From positions 1,302,001-1,366,000 of the forward strand of contig MARA01000006.1 of the NCBI GenBank assembly GCA_001792895.1: a stretch of 64,000 nt of DNA, given 5' to 3'. The position numbers and the translations under genes are program-made. Source of the DNA: Lentinus brumalis (taxonomy: Eukaryota; Basidiomycota; Agaricomycetes; Polyporales; Polyporaceae). Shown one piece after another: positions 36,433-48,344 of this stretch (position 1 is its first letter; the number at the start of each line of letters is the position of its first letter). The notes beneath the pieces were generated by a model. The model worked only from the letters and a program-made list of their open reading frames with translations, was not told the DNA's origin and made no database searches.

Positions 36433-37243
36433 ATGAACGGACCTAAGGTTTGGATGGATGGCAACGTCACACTAGGGATCGTAAGTCGTCCCACCCACCA
36501 ACGTTCGTAACGAACTCCAGACTCACCGCAACGATTCATAGCTCCACGAACCTAGGAGTCAAACCATCGAATATCTGCAGATCGAGAAGACGGGGTACGC
36601 ATCGTACATGGGCCACTACCGCGCTGTGTGGTCGAGTGCGATCGTGGACGGTCAATACGTGCCTTGGCAGGGCGTGCGCGAACGCCTTTGCAACGACCTG
36701 AAGCACCTGCTACAGGACCCTTATCCACGGCTGAAGCTTGCCCTCAAAGGAGCCAGATACACCCCGGACCAGCAACAAACAGTCATCAGTTTCGCCACGA
36801 AGCTCACCTTCTCCGTGACACGGTGGGAGGGCGTACCAATACAAGTACATCGCACCGGTAGGGGATGGTGTCTGTCAGATGAGCAGGATCAAGATGGGTG
36901 CCGCGTGGAGTGGAACAACGGCGACTTCGCAGGAGCAGCGACTCATCTCGGGTTCACTCTGGAGGCGGATACTTCGCCGCTGCGGGCACCGTTCGTCGTC
37001 CTGGAGTGGGAACAACCCGGCGTCACATTGTTGATGCTGTTCAAGAAACAGGCCGACACTGTGCACGAGGAGTTGACGAGAGAGGAGAAAGCACGTTTAG
37101 GAATCGGGATGACCCACCAAGAAATGGACGCGGCCCGTGTTCTGGCTACCCTGCAGAGGAAGTGGGTGGTCTTCGACAACGACGGGAAGACCGATCGCAT
37201 CGAAAAAGGCCCTGTCCACGCCAGCTCTGCTGTCGGACAGTAG
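36433..37243 (+). CDS. orphan family member C, intact
   Basis: Two exons, 36433-36480 and 36542-37243, sum to 750 nt, or 249 residues with a clean frame. It starts MNGPKVWMDGNVTLGI, then LHEPRSQTIEYLQIEKTGYA, YMGHYRAVWSSAIVDGQYVP, FATKLTFSVTRWEGVPIQVH, HLGFTLEADTSPLRAPFVVL, EWEQPGVTLLMLFKKQADTV and LTREEKARLGIGMTHQEMDA. This member has no low-complexity insert and therefore best defines the family: an N-terminal GHYRAVWSS-like strand and the C-terminal KKQ...LTREEKARLG motif shared with A and B. No signal peptide, membrane segment or known catalytic motif is visible. The three genes lie head to tail, which points to tandem duplication. Confidence 0.75.
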
Positions 37244-37358
37244 GACAGTTCAGCGCAAAACAGGAGCAGGATTGAACTGCAATCACAATAACAAAAGTAG
37301 ATAACATACATGTACAAGTGGGACAAACACCGTTATAATGTACCGGGACACCGCTCCT

Positions 37359-40300
37359 TTAGAAGCCGCTTGCAGTGACGCGCAACTGCTCGAGTTTCTT
37401 GAGCACCTCGCCCACCATTCGGTCGAGCTCACCCGCGATTATGCTCTGCTTGTTGGCAGGGAGCTTCGCGAACGACTCGCACAGGTCCCCATCGACGACG
37501 GCCTTCACCGGGACGTAGTAACCACGCCACGTGAGGTGATCTCGACCAACGAGACTAAGCTGTTCTGTCCGCATGTGCTGCTCGAGCGTCGTGAGGAGGT
37601 CGACGTCTTCCTTGGACACGAAGGGGACAAGTATCCCGATCGTCCCATGTAAACATGTGTACAAGATGACTTCACGGCCACCGGCAACGAGCGAGACCTT
37701 GCTCAGGGAGGTGACGATGTCGCCTATGTGGAAGTGTGCGAGCATCGCCGTCTTATGTGGTGCTCCGAACAAGACGCCCTTCTCGTGTAGGATACCAGCG
37801 CCTGTTGGGTCGTCGTCGACTTGGTCGGACACCTTCGGGTCGAGGCGGTTCACGAAGACGTTCCCGAAGCGATCACCAGCGACCACAGTATTGTAGTCCA
37901 GCATGGTTGTTGCGGTGACCCAGCGAGGTTGCGCGTCGTCAGCGAAGGTCAACAGTCGGTTTTCTGGCGCCTTGTAAACCGCGTAGAAGACGGACTCCTG
38001 CATGTCGCCCACAATGATCCTCGAACCCTGCGTGTTCAGCGTGACAATAGCAGAGCTGAAGTTCTGTAGATGGCACTAGGTTAGATGGGGTTGAAATTAG
38101 AGTAACCCGGCGTACTTTGTTCTCCACTTTGCGGAGCAGCTTCTTCTTTCCAATATCATACAACCGAAGAGCCTTTCCAACGCCGGCGATGAGCTTGCCT
38201 TGGAACGCCATGATGGCTAGTGGGACGTCGTTGGTCTCCGTCTAAGCGCACAACACCGTAAGCTCTTGACCATAAGTGATCAAACAGGACAACAGACCTT
38301 GTGAAGCAGCTCCAGCTCGCGACCGTCGTTGTTGAAGCGGTACGTTCGCAAGAAACCGCTGGTACATGATCGAGGGGCGAGGAAGGTGTCCTGAGCGGTA
38401 CCCACAACGAGGTGCAGCTCGTTGTTCTTCGCGGAGAAGGGCACGATAGCAATCGAGAATGCAGCCTCGTTGTTGTCCAGGTGTACAACATTGACTGTCT
38501 GCGACTGTTCCAAGATGGTCAGCGAATGAATGTTGATGCTCCCCAAGGGAAGGCTCACCTCGACAGGGTTTATAATACGTATACATGAGGCCCAAGTGCC
38601 CGCAGGAGCCTTCGGGCGTCCAAATTGTTCTGGCGGAAGCGATACCATCTCCTCGTCGACCGTCTTTCCCTGAGCGCGCTAGCGAGAAGTTGCAATTAGT
38701 GACTGAACCAAATCTCATGCCAAGAGGTGACTCACAAGCTGTTGCAGCTTCTTGTTTGCCGCCTCCTCACCCATCACGCGATGGTCGCCCTCGATGAGAT
38801 AGAACAGACCATTGTGTGGATGAGGGACGAATTTGCGCGGCGTGTACGACAGCGGCATCGAGTCCTGCTTGAGCTTGGTTCCAAGTTTGGGGATCTGGAA
38901 AATCCTGTCAAGTAGAGACAGTCAGCATGCAGTCGCAACCAACATTTGGGGTGAGAGAGAAAGGACAAGAGAGCCTCAGTAGGAACAATTGTATATTAAT
39001 CAACACATGCACCGCGATGCGTTCGCGGCGCATTCATTAAGTTGTGAAAAGTTGTCATCGTCGAATTCAAACGCAACATGGCGTCAAAAGTGGCGAACAA
39101 AAAGCGACACCCACCTAAGCAGGCTCCCCGAGATACCAATCAAACCCTCTTGGCACAACTCTGCCGAGAAACTCCACGCATAGTCAAGGTTCTCGAAGAT
39201 GAGCGGCGTGAAGTGCATGAAGTTCTGATACGTGTAGTTGAGCCATGGACGAGACGACAGGGCGAGGATGGCGGGGTTGCGCTGGATGTTCACGCGAAGA
39301 AGGCGGATCGGACGCGTGCCGAGGAAGCGCGTTCGTGTGTCCGTCAGCTGCCCATTGATGGGGTCGAGAACCGTGCGTAGGAGAACGCCGTTCTGCAGAC
39401 CGATGTTGACGAAGGTTGTGGGCTGTGTCTTGTTGATGCCTGCGTCGAGCATGTCGGCGATGCAGATAGCGGAAGGTGGTGCTGTCAGGGCTTGTAGACT
39501 GATTGTCTCGAGTGTGCTCTCCGGGTCGAGAGAAACGATGCGGACCGTCTGATCTTCGCAACCGACAGCCTGATAGAAAATGAGCAGGATATGGAAAAAG
39601 TACTTTCGTAGCACTCACCAAGAAGGGTGTTCGCTGTCGTCCTTCAGGCACCTCGGCGATGCTGAGAGCGAGGACAGTGCTACCCATGGCCTTCCGGTCC
39701 TGGTACTCGTTCAACTGGCCGTCGAGATCCAATTCGAAGTACACCAGTTCCGCCGAGCTCAAGGCCACCACGACTTGGCGCTTGTTCGTCGTCGCGCATA
39801 CGATAGTTTTTCCCGATGGCACCCTCCACTCATTCACACGGCGGTCTGATAAGACATGTCGAATGCCGTGCGGGTGGACCTGCAGCAGCGCGTCGGCGCC
39901 GATCTGCTGTACTGCGAGAGTCGGAGCCGACGAAAGAAAGCCCGTGTCTTGGACCTCTTCGATGGTCTCGCCGATGCAGAGCACAAGAGTGCCGTTCACA
40001 AAGGACAGGATGATGTAAGAGTCGTAGGGATCTGTACAGCTGCGTTAGCGGGTATAAGTATCATGGTTCACATCGAGACTCACCATCCTCCTTCAGCTTT
40101 GTTGTCCATACGGCGTTGGGTATACCAGGGAGATCCGAACTGACGACTTCCTCGACTTCAAGACCGTGCCGCAACGTCCGGAACGTACTCCTCGCCCCTC
40201 GGCCGCACGCTGCGAATATTTGAGGGGTGTCAGAGTTGGGGAGCATGTTCATAACCTTCGCGTCTATGATCGGGCACAATGAATCCAACTCATCGACGAG

Positions 40301-41759
40301 CGTCAGGTTGTCCAGAGCGTGTGGTCGGAAGTAAGCCCGGGGAAGCGGTGCTGTGGGGTCGGCCATGCCGTAGGAAGGATAGTCCGCTGAGCTGAACTCG
40401 GGTTCGTTGTCATCGTCACCCAGCTTCTGGAACTGGTAGAAGTAGCTATATGCGTGTCAAGTTAGCGCGTCGCCTGGCGTAGTATGTGTTATGCACTTAC
40501 TGGTTTCCGAATTCTGAGGCTACGAACAAGAAACCTGACTTCAGAATGCATAGACCGGACGCAACAGGAACTGTGTCAAAGTACTTGATTTTGACCGCCT
40601 TCACATCCTGCTCCTCATGCTCGATGGTGACCTTGTACAGGTCGCCCTCCTCGCTTTGCAGGAGGAAGAAGAACGCGCCCTATACAGGAATCAATCGTCA
40701 ATGACGCCACAGAGGCTCGAGGATGGGCTCTGCGTACCTTCATTTTGTGCATGACGGCCGCGGTAATGATAAGCCCACGTTCCGGATCTTCCAGTGGATG
40801 CCGCCTCCTCGGTATGGGAATGCGATGCTGAGGTGCGTCCATATGACGATAAATTATGTGGTCTTCACAACATACAAGGACGCCGGATGGTCCGTCGTAA
40901 CGATCTGACGTGGCGAGCTGGCCGCCGGGTACTTGCACAAGGAGGTTGGCTCGAGGGTCCGTGGGCTCACTCCATTTTCGGACGACATGGTTGAGACCGA
41001 GATCCAGTTCATAGTACGTCAACATCTACGCATACGACTGTGCTCAGCACATCGCAAATACAGACCAAGTATAACGGCTCACCTTCTCGGCATTGTTAAA
41101 CGCTTCGCCCGTGGGGTCTTGATCCGACTCCGAGTAGTCCACCTCCAGCGCAGCAAACGTTGGGTTCTCGAATCCAACATCAAGTCCAACGATGTGGTGT
41201 ATGATTGCATTGTTTTTGTGGGCTTCCAAGGGCGAGGAGATCGTGAGGTTCGCAGCAGCATCTCGGTTGAGGATGTATACCAACTTCGCCTTCTCCGTAG
41301 CCGCAATCATGACGCTACGTCCTTTCGGATCCGTAGCTAGGTACTGACCAGGCACTATACGCCTGGCGCCAGACTTGCCATATGTCTCCTGGTGGACCTT
41401 GACGAAGCTGCTCGTCTTGGGGTCATAGTCCAGAATAACGATGCGCCCTGAGTCGGACCCTACGATCACATAGTCTAAGAAAATGGAGGAAGTGAATACG
41501 ACGAAACACAAACGAACACGTACAAGGGCGCACCCTTGGTACCACCAGTTAGTCGGAAGGCAGAGAGGGACCGTATGGAGCCGAAGACGTCGGTCGCAAC
41601 GACCGTTTGAATCTTGCCGCTTTGCACATCGGGGCGAAGGAGCTCGAGACGAGTACCACGCGATACAACGATTTCTAGCGTACGCGAGCCAGAGAAATTG
41701 CCCGCGACGGCGTGCGTAATCGCGGTCGGTGGCTGTAGGGTGAGGTTGTACAAGTGCAT
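37359..41759 (-). CDS. RSE1: splicing factor 3b subunit 3 (Rse1/SF3B3)
   Basis: A large multi-exon gene from ATG 41759 ([20 protein letters not shown]) to a stop at 37359. Diagnostic segments in order are [190 protein letters not shown] and, at the end, [20 protein letters not shown] and [20 protein letters not shown]. It is the beta-propeller scaffold of the SF3b part of the U2 snRNP, built like DDB1/CPSF160. Introns are mostly 50-70 nt; one near 38907-39113 is about 200 nt. It is divergent from UTP25 copy 1, with about 220 bp between the starts. Confidence 0.96.
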
Positions 41760-41846
41760 CACGACAGCGGCGCAAGGTAACGTCGAAAGAGCTCCAGATC
41801 TCGAGAACGCTAGATCGGAGGTGAGGTGGTGGACGACGACGACGAC

Positions 41847-44468
41847 GACGGCGAGGGGAACGAGGCGCACAGCGAGCAGGAGTCTGCAATGCTGGGTAGG
41901 ACTTCTGACACCCTGTTGCTTTAGACGCCCATACTGGTGAGCCAGGTTTTCGCGAACTTGGTGCCTCCTTCTTTTCATTCATGGCGATCGACGACTCGAG
42001 TTCGACCACAACACGCTTGCTCACACTGCTGAATGTTTCGGCAACAAAAGCGGGGAAACGCAAGCGCACGTACGAGGACAGCAAACCTGTGGAAAAGCTG
42101 AACAAAAGGCGCGCCGTGCAATTTGCGGCAGTAGATGGAAACACGGAGCAGGCTGCATCGACCGCGGAGGCAGAAGTAGCTGGCGAGCCGGAGCCAAGGA
42201 AGGTTGCAGAGGTCGAGGAAGATGAGGAGGAACTCGGTGCGCGTGCTGTACTATAATTCGCCGAGCTGCCGCTCAGTTTCGTCTGCAGATACAACCGCGG
42301 ACTCGTACGAGACACACTTTGGTCTCTCTCCAGATGCATTGACGGAGCGTTCTCGCGAGGCGGTCGACCAACGCGCATGGTCGACCAGACGAGACAAGCT
42401 GGGCAAGCTGGGGAGTGTGGTAGTGTCTGTACCCGAAGGGGCGGACAACTCTGGCGCAAGCACCTCGAAGCACAAGGCATGTCGGAGTGCTGAGACCTAT
42501 GTTTGAGCTGCTCACATATGTTCACCAGATATCCGATAAAATGAAGGAGCCCCTGGTAGCAAGACAGGCGAAACTTCCACGAGGTGAGTAGCTACCCGTT
42601 CAGTCTCTTTTGCGTGCTGACTGTGCGCAGAGGTTGTGGAGCTTCAGAACGATTTCCTCGACACGCTTTCATCATACCGCGACGTATATGTTACGCGGAC
42701 GACTCCGGACACGCAACCAAGCATGCGCGAGGTGCTGACTTTGCATGCCTTGAACCATATCACAAAGTGCGTACTACCTCGCGCGGCTTCAGCGCGTCCC
42801 TGACCACCGCCCAGAAAGCGCCGCCGCATCCTGAAGAACAACGAGCGGATCTCGCACGCCGTCAAAGCCGGAAATCCTCCCCCAGAAGACGTCCAGGATC
42901 AAGGCTTCACGCGACCGTCTGTACTCATCCTCCTGCCCTTCCGCTCCTTCGCGCTTCGTTGGATCTCCGCGCTCACAGCACACACGCCCCGGTCTCACTA
43001 TCAAATCGAAAACCACGCGCGCTTCCAGTCGGAATACGATCTCCCCGCTGGGGCGATCGACAAGCTCGCGAATGCAGAGCCTGGCGCGTATCCTCGCGAC
43101 CATGTGGAGATGTTCAAAGGGAACGTGGACGACAGCTTCCGCTTGGGCGTGAAGATCACGAAGAAGAGCGTGAAGCTGTTCGCCGACTTCTACAACTGCG
43201 ACCTCATCGTCGCGAGCCCGCTGGGTCTGCGGATGTCCATCGAGAAGGATAAGTGAGTACTTTGCATATGCCTGCTCTTCTCGAAGCTGACATTGCATCC
43301 CGTACAGGAACGCAGACTTCCTATCTTCCATAGAAGTGGCCATTGTGGACCAGATGGATGCGCTTACCATGCAGAACTGGGAGCATGTACAAGTACGTGG
43401 TACTTTCGCATTCTTCCATATCCTTGCTAACGAGCTGTTGTAGTTCGTCTTCAATCACCTGAACCAAATGCCCAAGGAGTCCCACGACGTGGACTTCTCG
43501 CGCATCAAGCCGTGGTATCTTGACGGACAGTAAGCACTTTCGTTCGCCTGTGGTTTTTCTCTCATTGACATTAATACAGCGCGGCATATTTGCGCCAAAC
43601 AATCCTGTTGTCCGCTTATGAGACCCCGGAAACCCGCGCGTTGTTCAATCAGTCGCTGAAGAACGTAGCAGGCCGGATACGAACTGAGAGGAGATGGACA
43701 CCCATTGAGGTTCCCGAGGGTATCGACCAGGTGAATCCGTGCTGACAAGCACCCTGAATGTCGCCCCGCTGACCTTGGAGCAGAACTTTGTTCAGTTCGA
43801 CAGCAACAGTCCGAAGGATGAGCCCGACAAACGCTTCCAGTACTTCACTACTCAGGTACTTGCTGCCGCACATTCAACATGTCCTTGATTTGCTGACACG
43901 ACCCATCAGATGCTCCCGGCCATCCTGAAGTCCGCGGTTCAGAGTGCGAATACAGTCATCTTCATCCCGTCTTCGCTCGACTTCATCCGCGTCCACAACC
44001 ACTTCCGTAAGAACGTAGGAGCGTCCTTTGCTGTCTTGTCCGAGTAAGTGTTCCACGCAACATCACCGCGGGAGTACATAGAAGCTCAGCCGGTCCCAGG
44101 TACTCCTCGAACCAAGACATCTCTCGCGCCCGCCAGGCGTTCTTCACTGGCAAGAAGGCGTTCCTGCTCATCAGCGAGCGTTTTCACTTTTTCCGGAGGT
44201 CAGTCTCGGGCTGCCCAGTATCGCTGGCGAATGATCCGTGTTGACATGCTCGTCCAGATACAAGATCCGCGGCATCCGCAACCTCGTATTCTACGCACCG
44301 CCCGACCATCCTCAGTTCTACACGGAGTTCCTCTCGTATCCTTTCTTGGACGAGGGAGTGGATGCGTCGGACGTTACGTGTCGAGTTTTGTACTCCAAGT
44401 ACGACTGGTTGAGGCTGGAGCGCATCGCTGGGACGGAAGGTGCCTCGGAGCTGATCGCGCGCGGTGTT
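41847..44468 (+). repeat. direct repeat, unit 1 (UTP25 segmental duplication)
   Basis: From the gcgaggggaacgag block at about 41851 to just before the stop of UTP25, this segment is nearly identical to 53283-55922. The offset is 11,436 at its left edge and 11,453 at the start codon, because copy 2 has an extra ggctggtccccgcattca-type insertion upstream of the ATG. Similarity ends abruptly at the stop codon on the right, and about 90 bp into the RSE1-UTP25 spacer on the left. Confidence 0.92.
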
Positions 44469-44471
44469 TGA
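41981..44471 (+). CDS. UTP25: U3 processome factor Utp25, copy 1
   Basis: ATG 41981 begins [20 protein letters not shown] and stop is at 44471. An acidic first exon ([10 protein letters not shown]) splices to [19 protein letters not shown] junction in 42400-42480 is unresolved: the frame must change so that [20 protein letters not shown] can be read. Conserved Utp25 segments follow: [152 protein letters not shown] and [17 protein letters not shown]. Utp25 is a helicase-like protein without helicase motifs that acts in U3 snoRNP-dependent 18S rRNA processing. Essential in yeast; here duplicated. Confidence 0.92.
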
Positions 44472-44617
44472 GTACCAGTACCAGAGCGGATGTACGTAGC
44501 GCCGGAATATATTTCTTTGTGCCGAATGCTATGCAGGCGGCGGGCGGGGGGTAGCCTCGTGTTGTGCTGCCGCAAGCGAGGCCGACGATTTCCTGCTGCA
44601 GAACGAATGCTGGACTT

Positions 44618-44690
44618 AGGGTGTCTTTGGGGGTGTAGGGTGTCTCTGGGGGTGTCTTCGGGGGTAGTGGGAGTGGACTGGGGGGTGGGC
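44618..44690 (+). repeat. G-run minisatellite with G-quadruplex potential
   Basis: At least eight runs of three or more G residues occur in about 73 nt, built around a loosely repeated ggtgtctttgggggtgt unit and including one ttaggg. It begins 147 nt after the stop of UTP25 copy 1, close to the point where the two duplicated segments diverge. On RNA or the plus DNA strand this could fold as a G-quadruplex. Confidence 0.75.
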
Positions 44691-47600
44691 TCCTGGTAGC
44701 GCGACTTCGAAGCAGCGGACTCGCACTGGGGATTCGGAACAGGCCCGTGTATTGTAGACTACGGGCTCAAAATACACAATTTCTACTCTACATGTGCGAG
44801 AAAGACTCAGCGGTACAAGCACCGCGATACGTCCAAATCCGCGGTCGGATTGCGTGCGCCTATTCTCCATACTTCGCGTCGAGCTGCGACGCGACTCTGC
44901 TGTGCACCACCACTGTGCACCCTCGACCGCCACCTTCCCCGGCTGCAGCCTCCCTCCCCGCCGCCTGTTCGACTGAGTCATCGGCTTGTTAGACTGCCCG
45001 CTCGCAAGCTGTCGCCTGCCGCATACAGCGAGCATCCAGCTCCAGCTCCAGCACCTAACTCGGAGGCCGCATGGCTGGCTCATGGATCGGCTGCTCGCGC
45101 CATGGGCTCGCCCGAGATGCTCTGAGGTGTTTCACGGTACGAGTGTCAGCCATCTGCCTGCACTACGCTGCCTTGAAGAGCCGGTGCCGACATGCAGAGA
45201 GGCGGAGGCAACGTGTCGCGCGGCGCATCGAGCGCATAATAGAAGGGTAGTAAGTCGGCACGTACCTTCTTTGTTCAGCAGACGCGACACCTCTGTTCTG
45301 CCCCTCTCCCTGCGCCAGCGCCCAGCCCTCCTGCGTTGTCGCGACGCGTGACGTCATCCTGATGCATGCGGACGGTCAGTGCGCATACAAGGTAAGTCAG
45401 ACGAAGACATACCCGCGAGAGCTGATCGAAGCAGCCGGTAACTACCATGCCGCGCCGCGACGTCTTGGACCGGTCTCAGGACTGTCGCAGAGCGCAGCAG
45501 TTGGAACCCAGCCGAGGTAAGATGCCGCCGAACGTCGAGGCGCGAGGCGAGGGAGATGCGAGATGCGAGATGCGTCGAGTCTGTTCAGCGAGTCAAGGAT
45601 ACGTCTCCACCGGACTCACCATCCATGAGCTGTTGTCTCTGCGGTCAGGCTGCTGGTTTCCCGGAAAGACTTTCCACCTGTGAAGTTGTGCTCGCCGCGG
45701 TCATGGACCCGGCTGCTTGTCTCCGCGTCTGCGTCAGCACTTGCCCGGACGATGTTGCGACGAGTCATCTGGAAGGTCAGTCAACATAGTACAAGACGAG
45801 TGCAACGAAACAACTCGAGAACTCACTGTTTCGTGAGGCAGTACGCTTCAGAATCACCGCGCTCGCTCCTGCATGTGTGCCCAGTTCCGACGCCGCCCTC
45901 GACCAAATGCAGCTGGAAGGCAAGTCTTTCAGATGCCGGGGAGACGTCGAGCGCAGAAGCGAGTGCTCATGCAGTCTGCGCCGGTCTCGGTGTAGCTTCG
46001 GTGTCGGCGATGACGCAGCTTCGAAGCTCTATTGTATGTAAGTCGCGCACGACAAGGACGGCGGTGGCGTGCTGCTCATGCGAGTCGGCTTGCGGGGAGG
46101 CGTGACCCCGGGAGCATGCGCTGAGGACTTGTTGCTCATGTCGACATGCGAGCGGCCGATCTCAGTTCTTCAGGTGACGAAGCCGCGCTACCACGATGGC
46201 AGCGTATGTAGTCAATGTGAGTACTATGCATCGACAGGCCATTCCAAGAAAGACACGAGTGCTCACCGCGTGAATGGGAACACTATAGCATGAGAGACAT
46301 GTTTCTCTACCGCCATACAATGATCTCGCTCCGGCGCTGCTGTGTACAACGCCAGCGGCGTGGTGCGTCCACGCAGTCGTTATCCACAGCTGTGATAGAC
46401 GGCATCAGTACATGCCGCATGGTCAAGACGAGCGAGTCAGGCTCACTAGCCCAATGACAATCCTTGCCGAGGAGAGGCCAGTTGTACTCACCCATGTCTG
46501 TCCTCGTTCTGTTGACTGACAAGTTGTGGTCGTGTTTCTGGGAGTTGAAGATGGTGAGGTCCGCTAGTATCCGCAGCTCCGTCGCCGCCGCTGGGCTGGC
46601 GAGATGACCGAAAGTCGGCGCCCTGATTCGATAGGACTGAGGGCATTGTCCGCTGTGACAGATGGTATCAGTATGGCAGCTACTCATGAGCTCCGTGATT
46701 CAGGTAAGCATGTCAGGCTTACCATCGCTGCTGACGATCCAAGTCGCCACGAACTTGCCAGTCAACTCAGCGGAGGCTGTGAGCTATCATATGGGACTCG
46801 GAGCGCAGAGGTGAGGCCAGCTGTACTCACCTAACATTTATCTGACACGTCCTGTCAGCGTGTACGGGTCATTATGCTCGTATCCGCGGAGCATCCACCA
46901 AATGAAGCCTGAGGTAGGAGACATGCTACCGCAGCGTGCATAGGCGTCGCGGCAGTCGGGCTGGCTCTGAGGTTTGAGTGGGGAGGTGACGATGGGAGGC
47001 ACTTTGTGGGATGGCAGTCAGTTGGATATTTCAGACGAGTAGCAGTAGTATGTAACGGCGCAGACTCGGAATAAGCAGAGGTCACCTCAACGACTTGCAA
47101 CACGGGGGACTCGGGAGCCAGATGATGTGGTGGGAGTCGACGTGGCAGGGCAAGGGCTTGCGGCGGACAGCTTGCCGTGGCTAAGCGGCTCGGACCTTGA
47201 ACTTACTAACTTACACCTGGTGTGATCTTGAAGGTCTGGACTCGCGCCCCGCTTAACCGCGGCAGTTGTCTGCGATCAGGAGTTGTCATTTCACTCGTCA
47301 GAGCCGTGGACTGGGCCTGTAAGAGGGCAAGAGTGCTGCTACTGTCAGCTGAACTGTTCGGCTTGAATGGAAGCATAGGAAACTTTAGGGAAGAGGCCAG
47401 TACCTTCAGTATTGAAGTTAGTAACTCAGTCGGCAAATCATGAAGTTCAAGTTGTTATGCTGCCAGCTGGGATATTGGCACAAAGCCCGTGGCCTGCTGG
47501 GCATCCAATTACCAAGGCCCGCTGAAATGTGAATCAGGCTCATGGCACGCATCGAGATTCAGGAAGAAGCAAAGTGGAGGGATGACGCCGTGATCGCAAA

Positions 47601-48310
47601 GCGGTGGCAGATTGCACTACCTCCGAGCGCTTGCATACCTGCAGTTCCATTTGCGATTCCCGCTCCTGTCCTTGCAGATGAGCTATCAACAATTGTTCTG
47701 AGTGCTAACAGTGCGTGATACTACAGTGAGGAGGTCTCCGGAAGGCTTGCAGCTTGCAAACAAAAAACAAGGTTACTTGGGTCAATAGTAGGTACTCACC
47801 ACGGCCATTTCAGCACGAATCTATGCACACTCAGACCTTCCAGTAAGTCATTCAGCCCATTCCGAGCATTTAGCCGAGTGATGCAGATCTCATGACTGTC
47901 TTAGATGGTTAGGGCACCCCAGGAACACGCAGAAAACCTTAGATTGCTGGGATGCACTGACCCTCTCCTCCTGCCCCCGGGCAACGAAATTACGACGGGA
48001 ACGGACGGGAAAATCAGCTCCATCATATTAAGGTGCTTGTATACTTAGGCGAGGACCGCCCCGCTTGTTACGCGGCTCCAGAACCCAGTCAGAAGATGGG
48101 GAACATCAGTTTCAGCCCTCTGGGCATACCCACCATTTCGCCTCCCGTGCTGCCGTCAATCCGTGTCGTGCGCTGGTTGGTTCGCAACTGATTGTGTCTG
48201 GACTATGACTAGAATGCTGACGCAATGCTCGGTACAGGTTCTCCGTGTATTCCGCCCCTCGGGCAACACACATTGCGTGTTCTATTTGTTTACACGCTCT
48301 CCTCTCTGGA

Positions 48311-48316
48311 TATAAG
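48311..48316 (+). promoter_or_regulatory. TATA box followed by a CT-rich leader inside the island
   Basis: The tataag at 48311-48316 is followed from about 48346 by a pyrimidine-rich tract (ccatcccctcctcgtctgtc-like, to about 48400). This TATA plus CT-rich arrangement is typical around transcription starts of well-expressed basidiomycete genes. It lies just upstream of the densest series of splice-like signals. Confidence 0.5.
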
Positions 48317-48344
48317 AACCCCTCCTGGTCGACGATGTATACAC

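Noticed and set aside
41044..42525. A 493-codon minus-strand frame
   Set aside because: It is a composite of true RSE1 exon sequence, an unspliced intron, the promoter region and antisense UTP25; RSE1 starts at 41759.
42460..42535. GC-AG intron (AAG|gcatgt) in UTP25
   Set aside because: Removing it would discard the conserved-looking [14 protein letters not shown] coding segment; a different small intron earlier is more likely, so the junction was left open.
44611..44640. ttaggg as evidence of an internal telomere repeat
   Set aside because: Only one unit occurs and neighbouring G-runs follow another period, so it is a G-rich minisatellite rather than telomeric DNA.
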